Source of the DNA: Acetobacteraceae bacterium
GTDB taxonomy: Bacteria; Pseudomonadota; Alphaproteobacteria; Acetobacterales; Acetobacteraceae
Length of the DNA stretch: 41,844 nucleotides
Assembly: GCA_947474705.1 (NCBI GenBank)
Contig: CANJJS010000041.1
Span: 1-41,844 of the forward strand
Reading direction: 5' to 3'
Positions 1-7,734 of this stretch are shown here, one piece after another. The notes beneath the pieces are model-generated. The model was not told the DNA's origin and ran no database searches. It saw nothing but the letters and a program-made list of their open reading frames with translations. Position numbers and translations under genes: made by a program. The stretch's first letter is position 1. Each line of letters begins with the position of its first letter.

Positions 1-134
1 AAGGACGCGGCGGCTTTGTCGCGCCCCGACAATCAACCAGCGACATAACGCTTGCCAACGACAATCGGCGAGAACACCATGAGATCGTCGCGATTACCAA
101 ACGTCATCCTGTTTGTCGCTGATCACCATCCAGA

Positions 135-740
135 TTGTCGCGCTACACGTTGCTGCCGCTACCTGGGCCCACAAGTCCACAGACGACGGTGACGGACTGG
201 CAGGTCACGCCGTTCAAAGGACCCGAAATTGAAGCCGGATTGGGGCACGATACCGTGTTTCGAGCGATCTGCGGACCCGACGTCGAAACAGTTAGAAGCG
301 GCAATAATGTCACAGATTACCGACCGGCCCCAAGGCTGAAACTCGTGGGTGAGTTGCCGGTCAACTCGTTGGAGACAAGTGCTCCGCCGTTCAAGGAACT
401 GATCAGGGATTTGGGCCGGTATTCGGATTTATTTGTCAGCAATCTGTTTGACGGCGAGAACCCGTTACCGCACGGTGTCTGGGTGATCTGGAAGTTCGAC
501 GATGCGCCGGTAGCGGGGAAAACCATTCCCAATGAAACCGCGTCCCGTTTGGAATGGGCGTTGCCTTTGACGAACTTCTCCAACCGCAAGAACCTGTTGT
601 TCACATTCATGGTGAATCGGGAAAACCGCACGTTCCGCTTCGCCCTCGATGGTCCGGTTTTCGTCGACCTCGTGTCGCGTTGCGTGGCGGAAGCAAATAG
701 TCTTGCCGCCGATATGCGTGCGGCAAATCCACCGAAATAG
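135..740 (+). CDS. Unrecognised protein, probably a 5'-shortened paralogue of the secreted protein at 1980-3086
   Basis: A 201-residue reading frame from a TTG codon; an in-frame TGA lies just upstream (120-122), so it cannot extend, and no signal peptide or clear ribosome site is visible. I do not recognise a family. By eye it resembles the protein at 1980-3086: both have VTDW near the start, then RAIC/RAVC followed by a P two residues on, then a stretch ending in RF, and VF with a single Cys before an AEA/TAA end. The other copy has a signal peptide and an extra C-terminal repeat region that this one lacks. It may therefore be a 5'-truncated copy that is no longer exported, or the true start may be mis-set by a frameshift near 80-135. 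Codon use looks genuinely coding. Function unknown. Confidence 0.5.
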   Translation: MSRYTLLPLPGPTSPQTTVTDWQVTPFKGPEIEAGLGHDTVFRAICGPDVETVRSGNNVTDYRPAPRLKLVGELPVNSLETSAPPFKELIRDLGRYSDLFVSNLFDGENPLPHGVWVIWKFDDAPVAGKTIPNETASRLEWALPLTNFSNRKNLLFTFMVNRENRTFRFALDGPVFVDLVSRCVAEANSLAADMRAANPPK

Positions 741-850
741 AGGCGCACAAGACAGGGGAGATTGAATTCGTTCTTTTTCGAAATATTGGTAAGGTACCGC
801 TTGGCGCCCTGTGCGAATGGCTGCCGATGCGCCAGACAAGGAGATGCGTT

Positions 851-1867
851 ATGCCATTATGCGAATACAGTCCGGGGGTAGTTGTTCGTCGATCCCTTAT
901 CATCGTGGGGACGCTGCTCCTCGCGGGATGCAGTGCTCAGGAATTCGCGGACTTTAACCGGTGCTCCGACGCGGCATCGAGGGCGCATCCGACTTTTTCC
1001 TCGCGTTACGCCACCAATCCCAAACAGGATGCCTATTTTATAAAATGCCTGGAACAGGCGCAGGCAAACGAAAATAAGAATGAACTTCTGCGTCCCCTTC
1101 TGGCACGTTCCCGTGCTGGCGATGTGTTTGCGGCGTATGAGATCGCCGCGATTTATGAGGCCGCGGCGCACACGTACGACAAAACGGGTCGCGGTGACCC
1201 GGGGGACAGGGCGGCGTCAATGGTGTGGTATAAAGCAGCCGCCCAGGCTGGGCATGGGCGTTCGGCCAGACTTCTTGGCCGCCTCGCCACCAGCGACGCG
1301 GAGGCGCTGAAGTGGTTCGATCTCGCGGCAAGCCGGGGTGAACCTGGGGCGGCGGAGGACTCCGCGCGAATTCGTGACAAGATAACAGCGCAAAGGGTGG
1401 CGGAAGCGCGCGCGGCGGCTGATCGCATGAGAGCGGAGGCGGCCGCGGCAAAGGAAGCGGCGCGATTAAAAGCCGTCGCGGCGGCGGAATGGGAGCGCGG
1501 TGCTCCGGCGCGCGCCTTGGCGGAGCAAACCGAGCGCGATCGCCAGGCTCGCGAAGTCGCAGCGGCGGCCGAGGCGCGAGAACGAGTAGAGGCCGCACGT
1601 GTGCGCGAAGCGGCGGAATGGGCCGCGTTGCCGGAGGAGGAAAAGGAGCGCCGCTTGATAGCTCTCGCCGCTGCCCGGATACAGCAGTGCCAATCGTCCT
1701 GTTCGTCGTATCTCGGTTCGTGCCGTAGCAGTAATACAAGGACAGGTGGGGCTGCGTGGATAGGTGCAGGCGGCTATGGCGGCGGATTTGGATCCATGAT
1801 GGCTGCCGGACGGGCGTCAAGAAATTGCGATGGCGAGTACTCAAGCTGCGTTGGTTCCTGCCGGTAA
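851..1867 (+). CDS. Sel1-repeat lipoprotein with coiled coil and mirrored cysteine hairpin
   Basis: Predicted outer-membrane or periplasmic lipoprotein of 338 residues. I chose ATG 851 over ATG 827 because AAGGAG (838-843) sits 7 nt before it. The N-terminus has a basic RR, a hydrophobic stretch and the lipobox LLLAGC. Residues about 80-170 hold Sel1/TPR-like helices (AAYEIAAIYEAAA, AASMVWYKAAAQAGHG, EALKWFDLAASRGEPGA). Residues about 175-275 are an Ala/Glu/Arg-rich helix, probably a coiled coil. The last 55 residues hold six cysteines spaced C-x3-C-x6-C, a 34-residue Gly-rich loop, then C-x6-C-x3-C. Sel1 proteins usually scaffold protein-protein contacts; the actual partner is unknown. It lies between two related proteins of unknown function, which suggests one envelope locus. 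Confidence 0.8.
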   Translation: MPLCEYSPGVVVRRSLIIVGTLLLAGCSAQEFADFNRCSDAASRAHPTFSSRYATNPKQDAYFIKCLEQAQANENKNELLRPLLARSRAGDVFAAYEIAAIYEAAAHTYDKTGRGDPGDRAASMVWYKAAAQAGHGRSARLLGRLATSDAEALKWFDLAASRGEPGAAEDSARIRDKITAQRVAEARAAADRMRAEAAAAKEAARLKAVAAAEWERGAPARALAEQTERDRQAREVAAAAEARERVEAARVREAAEWAALPEEEKERRLIALAAARIQQCQSSCSSYLGSCRSSNTRTGGAAWIGAGGYGGGFGSMMAAGRASRNCDGEYSSCVGSCR

Positions 1868-1979
1868 GCTGGCCGGACATTGGCGATCGACCCGTTCGGG
1901 GACAGGATGAGGCTTCGGGCTGAGATGTAGCGTCCTCGCTTTGAAAGTGAACTGGTTGTTTCCAACAAGAGGGCAGAGC

Positions 1980-3086
1980 ATGTTTCAATGCGCGCGAACG
2001 GCAAGAAATGTCGGTATCGGCCATCGAAGGTCACTGCGCCATGTGGTCTACGCTGCGGTGTTGGTCTTCATGGCCATCCCGGACGTTGCGTTCGGCGACG
2101 ATGAAACTCCGGAAAATGCGCTAACACGGGGTATACTCGTAACTGACTGGCTCACGAAGCCGAGCCCAGGGATCGTCGCAAAGCCGGTTTACGATCCGGA
2201 TACCGGCCGCATCGCGGTGATCCGGGCCGTATGCCGTCCGAAAATCGCCCCTGTGCGAGTTTCCATCGGACCGGTTTTGGCCTTGGCCGGTCACGAAGGA
2301 AAAGGAACGTCGGTCGTTTTGTCGGCCAGGTTCGCAACTGAATCTTTGGAACGGGTGACGGTTGGTTTAACCGAGGTGACAGGCTCCAATATCAACAGGA
2401 TATTTCGCTCGCTTACAGGACCGGGTCCATCGCCGATATCGACACTCATGGGGATTCCGGTTTCCTATTATTTCGACACCGAGAAAAAGATCAGCGAGAC
2501 AGTCCGAGCCAGAAGCGGCTATCGGGTCGCGATCGGTATCCCGCTGGAGGCTTTCCAAAACCAGTGGATGCTGACCATTACGCTTCCCGTTGAGGGAGAA
2601 GACATACGATTTCAAATGCCATTGAAAGTGCCGGACGGGGTCGCGCCGTTCAATATTCCGGTCTTCGCGGCGTTTCTTCGGGACTGTGGCACGGCTGCGG
2701 GCAAAGAGATTGCCGCTCTGGAGCGAGACCGGACCGCCCAGGGCGAGGCCTCTAAAGCCAAAGGCGACACCGCCTTACGCGCGTCGGACTTTGTTTCCGC
2801 GACGGTTCATTATACCGACGCCGCCGCGCGCGGCGTGACGAACGAGGCGATTGTCATGGAACTTGGCCGAATTTATTTGGAGGGGTTGAACGAGGTACAC
2901 GCCATCGACTCAAATGGAGCGTCTTGGACTGTTACTGAAACCGGGACGGCCTGGGCATGGTTTCGTTATGATGCCGATACATACAGGAACCAGAAGGCTC
3001 TCGAAGCACTTTGCCGTATGACGCGGAATAAACAGACGCCAAAAGGGGTGGCGATCCCCGATGGGTGTGCTCCGGCCGCTCAGTGA
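1980..3086 (+). CDS. Secreted protein of unknown function with C-terminal Sel1/TPR-like helices
   Basis: A 368-residue protein. ATG 1980 is preferred over the upstream TTG 1941 because AGAGGG precedes it closely and it gives a clean Sec signal (RRSLRHVV, a hydrophobic core, then cleavage near AFG/DD). The mature part starts with a beta-rich domain of about 220 residues that resembles the protein at 135-740 (VTDW and RAVC motifs). A linker with a charged helix leads to residues about 265-368, which look like one or two Sel1/TPR repeats (ASDFVSATVHYTDAAARG, VMELGRIYLEG). Together with the Sel1 lipoprotein upstream this suggests a periplasmic assembly, but I recognise no enzyme signature. Known: Sel1 repeats mediate contacts. 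Inference: an envelope complex encoded by this locus. Confidence 0.75.
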   Translation: MFQCARTARNVGIGHRRSLRHVVYAAVLVFMAIPDVAFGDDETPENALTRGILVTDWLTKPSPGIVAKPVYDPDTGRIAVIRAVCRPKIAPVRVSIGPVLALAGHEGKGTSVVLSARFATESLERVTVGLTEVTGSNINRIFRSLTGPGPSPISTLMGIPVSYYFDTEKKISETVRARSGYRVAIGIPLEAFQNQWMLTITLPVEGEDIRFQMPLKVPDGVAPFNIPVFAAFLRDCGTAAGKEIAALERDRTAQGEASKAKGDTALRASDFVSATVHYTDAAARGVTNEAIVMELGRIYLEGLNEVHAIDSNGASWTVTETGTAWAWFRYDADTYRNQKALEALCRMTRNKQTPKGVAIPDGCAPAAQ

Positions 3087-3258
3087 TATCTTGAACCCTG
3101 CCTATGCCGGCTCGAATTGGTACGCACGGGCGCCGACACGAGGGGCGGAGCGGCGGACAAATTATTCCGCACTGGGTGATAGTGAATGCGCTGCAAGTGG
3201 TTTCTGGATTTGGATGGTCATGCGCAATCATCCGCGACTGCGGCCGACACAAGCCCCC

Positions 3259-4275
3259 TCACCGGGCCGCCTGCTCCAGCAACAGCACCTGGCGCTGGTT
3301 GTCGATCGACCAGGACCGGAACCGGCCCAGAAAACTCTGCCCCAGCAACAACGGACTCCGCGCGGGCGCGACATGCGCGCTCACGTTCTCCACCCGCTGG
3401 CCCCCGACCTCCAACACCTTCAACCGAAACGTCGCCGCCAAGGACCGGGTCCCGTCGGCGGTCACATAAACCCGCCGGCCCGTGAAATCGCCGTCGGTCA
3501 GCGTCCCCGTCCGCCGCAAGGCCTCGACCGCGTCCTCGGGAATGCTGACATCCGCCGCCCCGCTGTCGACCGCGAAATGCAAGGTCAGCGCATCGTTCAC
3601 CCGCGCCGGCGCGACCAATATCCCGCCCGCGCGCGAAAGCCGGATCGCCTGCGTTCCGCCCCCTCCCGCCGCCACCACCCCCACTCCCCCGGGCTCCATC
3701 CCCCCGGGCCCCACGCCCCCCGGCGTCCCCACCCCTGGGCAGGCCGCCCGCATCGCCGCCTGCGCCGCCGCGAACCCCCGGGAACTGAACGTGTCGCTCA
3801 CCGCCGCGCCGCCCGGCCCCGGACCCGTCGCGACGATCCGCTGAACCCCGGGCTCCGACAACGCCGAGACCGCCTCCGCGCCATTGCCCGGAAACGCCCG
3901 GTTCTGGGCCGTCGCGAACAACAGAGTCGCCGGGCCCGCGCGCACCGTCACCGCCGCGTTCGACGCGAACACGAAACCCGCGTCCAGCCGGATCGTATCG
4001 CCGCCGTTGCGGCCTCGCGTGGCCCACAACATCACGGGCCCGCGGTCCGGCAGCGCCGGCGTGGAGTCCAGGGCCCGTGTGAACGCGTAGCAAAGCGTTT
4101 GAAACGACGCGGTCTGCACCGCCGCCGTCCAGTCGTCGAAATGGCCGATGACCCGGGGGGGGGATGTCCCTGGTTCCGCCGGTTGCGCCATGGCGGCGGC
4201 GGGTGCCAGCAGAGCCAGTGCCGCCCAGCTCCGGACGCGCCGCGCGGGGGGCGGCCGATGTCGAATGCCATCCAT
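3259..4275 (-). CDS. IalB-like domain fused to a retropepsin-like aspartic protease, exported
   Basis: 338 residues with a signal peptide (RRVRSW, hydrophobic ALALLAPAAAMAQ). Residues about 38-175 match the pattern of invasion-associated locus B (IalB) proteins: FDDWTAAVQ, a CYAF segment, a GFVFASN segment, and an end with SDTFSSRGFAAA and a final Cys. A Gly/Pro linker follows (about 178-205). Residues about 215-338 are a retropepsin-like domain: catalytic FAVDSGAADV, hydrophobic flap region, and a closing LLLGQSFLGRFRSW. Family knowledge: such single-domain proteases act as dimers in the periplasm. The joining of an IalB-type domain to one is what is unusual here. A purine-rich GGGAGA directly touches ATG 4275, so the exact start is uncertain. 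It is convergent with the envelope locus and divergent from the nitroreductase. Confidence 0.85.
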   Translation of the reverse strand: MDGIRHRPPPARRVRSWAALALLAPAAAMAQPAEPGTSPPRVIGHFDDWTAAVQTASFQTLCYAFTRALDSTPALPDRGPVMLWATRGRNGGDTIRLDAGFVFASNAAVTVRAGPATLLFATAQNRAFPGNGAEAVSALSEPGVQRIVATGPGPGGAAVSDTFSSRGFAAAQAAMRAACPGVGTPGGVGPGGMEPGGVGVVAAGGGGTQAIRLSRAGGILVAPARVNDALTLHFAVDSGAADVSIPEDAVEALRRTGTLTDGDFTGRRVYVTADGTRSLAATFRLKVLEVGGQRVENVSAHVAPARSPLLLGQSFLGRFRSWSIDNQRQVLLLEQAAR

Positions 4276-4407
4276 TCTCCCGGGGGTAACGGGCGGCTGG
4301 TTTCGTCCGGGTGTCCGGCGGCGCCTTTTCGGGCCCAGAGTTGCGTTTCTCGCGGGTTAGAGGCAGTTTCCGGCCACTTCCTCAGACCTTGAACGGAAAC
4401 ACGACCC

Positions 4408-5250
4408 ATGGATGTGAACGCGAGCTCGACTGTGTCCCAGGCCCAGGCGCTGAATCTTCGGTATGGCGATGGTGGCGAACCGGCGGTGCAGGGGCCCTGG
4501 AACGATGTGATCGCGACGCTGCTGTCGCACCGCTCCGTCCGCGGCTTCCTGCCGGACGCGCTGCCGGCCGGCACGGTGGAAACGCTGGTCGCCGCCGCGC
4601 AGTCGGCTTCCACCAGTTCCAACCTGCAGACCTGGTCGGTGGTCGCGGTGACCGACCCCGCGAAGAAGGCGGCGATGGCGAAGATCGCCAACAACCAGAA
4701 GCATATCGAGCAGTGCCCGGTGTTCCTGGTGTGGCTCGCGGACGTCTCCCGCAACGAACGTCTCGGCGCGGCCGAGGGTGTGACGCTGGAAACCATCCCG
4801 CATTTCGAGACCTATTTGGTCGCCGCGATCGATGCCGCTCTGGCCGCGCAGAACGCCACCGTCGCCGCTGAATCCCTGGGCCTCAACATGGTCTATATCG
4901 GCGCGCTGCGTAACGATCCGGCCGAGGTCGGGCGTCTGCTGAACCTGCCGCCGGGCGCCATGGGCGTGTTCGGCATGTGCGTGGGTTATCCGCTCCCGAC
5001 CGTCACCAACGAAGTGAAGCCGCGCCTGCCGCAGTCCGCGATCCTGTATCATAACGAATACAGCACCGCGACCGAGGCCGCCGACCGCGCCGCTTACGAC
5101 AAGCGGATGGCCACGTTCTCCCAGCGTCACGAAATGACGCAGGACACCTGGACGAAGCGGGTCATCGGCCGGATGCAGAAGATCGCGGCCATGAGCGGGC
5201 GCGACAAGCTGGTGTCGATCCTGCACGGGATGGGTTTCCCGCTGCGCTGA
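4408..5250 (+). CDS. Nitroreductase family protein, NfsA/FRP-like
   Basis: A 280-residue FMN-dependent NAD(P)H oxidoreductase, cytoplasmic. The FMN phosphate motif HRSVRGF lies near residue 42, followed by the ring-binding SASTSSNLQTWSVV stretch near 70. The central region (AIDAALAAQNATVAAESLGLN, then YIGALRND) and the GMCVGYP strand are typical of the NfsA branch, whose length (about 240-280) also fits. NfsA-type enzymes reduce nitroaromatics, quinones or flavins; the real substrate cannot be read from sequence. It is a single-gene unit: the neighbour on the left is divergent and a strong terminator follows 8 nt after the stop. Confidence 0.93.
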   Translation: MDVNASSTVSQAQALNLRYGDGGEPAVQGPWNDVIATLLSHRSVRGFLPDALPAGTVETLVAAAQSASTSSNLQTWSVVAVTDPAKKAAMAKIANNQKHIEQCPVFLVWLADVSRNERLGAAEGVTLETIPHFETYLVAAIDAALAAQNATVAAESLGLNMVYIGALRNDPAEVGRLLNLPPGAMGVFGMCVGYPLPTVTNEVKPRLPQSAILYHNEYSTATEAADRAAYDKRMATFSQRHEMTQDTWTKRVIGRMQKIAAMSGRDKLVSILHGMGFPLR

Positions 5251-5257
5251 AACGAAA

Positions 5258-5301
5258 ACCTCCTCCGGCGCGGTGTCGCGCGCCGGAGGAGGTGTTGTTT
5301 T
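5258..5301 (+). terminator. Rho-independent terminator after the nitroreductase gene
   Basis: A perfect 15-bp GC-rich stem (arms 5258-5272 and 5279-5293, acctcctccggcgcg and its complement) with a 6-nt loop, followed by GTTGTTTT. It begins 8 nt after the stop codon of the nitroreductase gene. This is the clearest intrinsic terminator in the window. Confidence 0.92.
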
Positions 5302-5487
5302 CGGAAGCGTGGGGTGTGCTGGTTCGTTACGGTATATCGCCGTTCGTTAAGGGCGGCCGCGAAACCTGGCGATGCCGAACGCCCCCGCGGCCGATCCGCC
5401 TTGTGGCGCCAAACCCGGGCCGGCGGAGCCCCGATTTACGGGGAACCTGGCGCATACCCGGCGATCGGCTACGCTGGGACGCCGTTC

Positions 5488-5733
5488 TTACTCCTCCGGA
5501 TGGTCCTCGGAATAATCGTCGAACCAGTCCAGCATCTCTTCCATGAAATCGGGATCCTCCGTCAGCCGGGTCGCGATCGCCACGCCGAGCAGCTTCGTCA
5601 TCGGCAGTTCTGCTTCCTCGTCGTCCGTTTCCGGCTCTTCCGTCGACTCGATCCGTACGATCAGCCGGTCATCCTCCTTGCCGATGACGATGGCGCATTC
5701 ATCGTCGCCAATATTGATGGTCAGGCCGCTCAT
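5488..5733 (-). CDS. Small acidic cytoplasmic protein, unknown function
   Basis: 81 residues, of which 27 are Asp or Glu. No signal peptide or membrane segment. The start ATG has GGAG about 7 nt upstream. The N-terminal half reads as short beta strands (GLTINIGDDECAIVIG, DRLIVRIES), then an acidic linker, then a helix around LLGVAIATRLTEDPDF and an acidic tail. It starts 46 nt after the stop of manC on the same strand, so it is probably the last gene of that transcript. I do not recognise a family; charge and size would suit an adaptor or anti-activator, but that is only a guess. Confidence 0.65.
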   Translation of the reverse strand: MSGLTINIGDDECAIVIGKEDDRLIVRIESTEEPETDDEEAELPMTKLLGVAIATRLTEDPDFMEEMLDWFDDYSEDHPEE

Positions 5734-5779
5734 TGTGTGTCTCCAGTCAGGCCGCGAAAGCCGGTGATGGCGGAGCGGG

Positions 5780-7204
5780 TCAGGCCCGCCCGTAAGTGTC
5801 CTCGATACGGACGATATCGTCTTCGCCCAGATAGGCGCCGGACTGCACCTCGATCAGCGTCAGCGGTATCCGGCCCGGATTCTCCAGCCGGTGGGTGCAG
5901 CCCAACGGCAGATAGACGCTTTGGTTCTCGCTGAGAATATGAGTTTCCGCGTCGCGGGTGACTTTCGCGGTGCCGTTCACCACGACCCAGTGCTCGGCCC
6001 GATGGTAATGGCTCTGCAAGGACAGCTTCCCGCCGGGCGAGACCACGATCCGCTTCACCTGAAACCGGTCGCCCGTGGCAAGGCTCTCGTAATACCCCCA
6101 GGGACGATAGGTCCGGTTATGCGCCACCGCCTGCTGCCGGCCCGCCGCCTTCAGCCGATCCACCACTTTCTTCACGTCCTGGGCGTTATCCCGGTGCATG
6201 GCGAGCGCGACGTCGTCCGTCACCACCACCACCACATCCTTCAACCCCACGACCGCCGTCAGCATCCCATCGCTGCGGACATAGCAGTCCCGGGAGGCCT
6301 CCAGCACCACATCCCCAATCGCCACATTCCCCGCGGCATCTTTCTCGCCCAACTCCCACAAAGCGCTCCAGCTCCCGACATCGGACCAGCCGATATCGGC
6401 CGGCACCACCGCCGCCTCGCGCGTCCGTTCCGCCACCGCGTAATCGAGGCTGATCGACGGGCAGGACGAAAACGCTTCCACGTCGAGCCGGATGAAATCC
6501 AGATCGGTCTGCCGCCCGGCGACCGCGGCGCGCACGGGTGGCAGCACCTCCGGCGCGTGCAGTTCCAGTTCCCGCAGCAGGGCGCGCGCGGTGAACACGA
6601 ACATGCCGGAGTTCCACAAATGCCGCCCATCGGTGGACAAACGTATCGCGACCTCCGCCAGCGGCTTCTCCACGAAGCGCGCGACCGCGTGCACGCCGGG
6701 CGAGTTCGGCAGCACGTCCCCGATCTCGATATACCCGTATCCCGTTTCCGGCGCCGTCGGCCGCATGCCGAACGTGACGATCTTGCCGGCCCGCGCGGCC
6801 TCCGCCGCGGCCTGAAGCGCGCGATGCAGCGCCGGCGTATCGGCGATGGAGGCGTCCGCGGCCATCATCCACAGCACCGCGTCCGGATTGTCCTCGGCGA
6901 TCAGCACGGCGGCGGCGGCGATCGCGGGGGCGCTGTTGCGGCCCACGGGCTCCAGCACGATCCGCGCGCCGGCGACGCCGATCTCTCGCAATTGCTCCGC
7001 GATCAGGAATCGGTGGGCCTCGTTGCACACCACCACCGGAGGCGCGAACCCTGCCCCATTGGCGCGCAGGACCGTGTCCTGCATCAAGGAGTGCTCCGAC
7101 ATCAGCGGCCAGAGCTGCTTGGGAAAGCTTTCGCGCGACACGGGCCAGAGACGCGTGCCGGAACCGCCGGACAAAACAACCGGGACGATGGGAGAAGTGC
7201 TCAT
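5780..7204 (-). CDS. manC: Mannose-1-phosphate guanylyltransferase / mannose-6-phosphate isomerase
   Basis: A 474-residue bifunctional enzyme of the ManC/CpsB/AlgA type that makes GDP-mannose from mannose-1-phosphate and GTP, with a type II phosphomannose isomerase domain at its C-terminus. The nucleotidyltransferase signature GGSGTRLWP is at about residue 13; the KQ of ESFPKQLWPL follows, FVEKP is near 180. The cupin part (about residues 360-470) carries the GYYESL..GDRFQVKRI strand, the metal-binding QSHYHRAEHW motif, LPLGCTHRLENPG and EVQSGAYLGEDDI. Length equals the family norm. Upstream on the same strand are a small secreted protein and a LivK-like binding protein; a separate class I isomerase lies 3 kb away on the other strand. 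The product GDP-mannose would feed exopolysaccharide or mannan synthesis. Confidence 0.95.
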   Translation of the reverse strand: MSTSPIVPVVLSGGSGTRLWPVSRESFPKQLWPLMSEHSLMQDTVLRANGAGFAPPVVVCNEAHRFLIAEQLREIGVAGARIVLEPVGRNSAPAIAAAAVLIAEDNPDAVLWMMAADASIADTPALHRALQAAAEAARAGKIVTFGMRPTAPETGYGYIEIGDVLPNSPGVHAVARFVEKPLAEVAIRLSTDGRHLWNSGMFVFTARALLRELELHAPEVLPPVRAAVAGRQTDLDFIRLDVEAFSSCPSISLDYAVAERTREAAVVPADIGWSDVGSWSALWELGEKDAAGNVAIGDVVLEASRDCYVRSDGMLTAVVGLKDVVVVVTDDVALAMHRDNAQDVKKVVDRLKAAGRQQAVAHNRTYRPWGYYESLATGDRFQVKRIVVSPGGKLSLQSHYHRAEHWVVVNGTAKVTRDAETHILSENQSVYLPLGCTHRLENPGRIPLTLIEVQSGAYLGEDDIVRIEDTYGRA

Positions 7205-7285
7205 GCGCTTGGGTTTGCCTCAATTGGGGGAAGCTGACCACCGTCAGCGTATCCTGAGCCGGATGACAATCCTGTTTCGCGGCGC

Positions 7286-7591
7286 CTATCGCGGGGTGAA
7301 CACGACCTGGGGCGGCCCGCCGGGGACGAGGATCGTGCTGGACCCGTTGCCGTTGTCGCGTAGGATCCCGTTGGCCGCCACGCCGGGCAGCGCGACGATC
7401 GCGGCCGAGCCGCCGATCGATCCCGTCACCATCGCCGGTCCGTTTGACGTCTGCACCGCGGTGCCTGGGGCCGGCAGCCCCGAGGGAACCGGCTGGGCGT
7501 ACGCGGCAGCGCAGGCCAGCGCGGTCAGGACGGCGCTGGCCAGAATGGCGAAGGCGGGGAGGGCGAAACTGGGGCGTGACGTGCCTGGCAT
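7286..7591 (-). CDS. Small exported protein, unknown function
   Basis: 101 residues. Start 7591 is chosen because AAGGA lies about 6 nt upstream and it gives a signal peptide (SRPSFALPAFAILASAVLTA, cleavage at AYA/QP). The mature part of about 70 residues is Gly/Ala/Pro-rich with low charge (GSIGGSAAIVALPGVAANG, STILVPGGPPQVVF). No family recognised. It lies between manC (81 nt downstream) and the LivK-like gene (143 nt upstream) on the same strand. The longer frame upstream of 7591 lacks a ribosome site and has non-coding character. Confidence 0.6.
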   Translation of the reverse strand: MPGTSRPSFALPAFAILASAVLTALACAAAYAQPVPSGLPAPGTAVQTSNGPAMVTGSIGGSAAIVALPGVAANGILRDNGNGSSTILVPGGPPQVVFTPR

Positions 7592-7734
7592 GGGTGTCCT
7601 TCCTGGCCGGGCCATGCGCCGCGAGATACGAGGCATGGGCTGCCGGCCCAGGCGCGCCGCGCCAAGGAGAGAGAGGTGGCACGCCCGCCCGCTTGCAGAT
7701 GGCGTTGCCGCCGCCGGTTTCAATCGGCGAAGAC

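Noticed and set aside
3061-4392. Plus-strand frame of 443 codons opposite the IalB/retropepsin gene
   Set aside because: Arg/Pro/His-rich composition without motifs; the opposite strand has a signal peptide and two recognisable domains.
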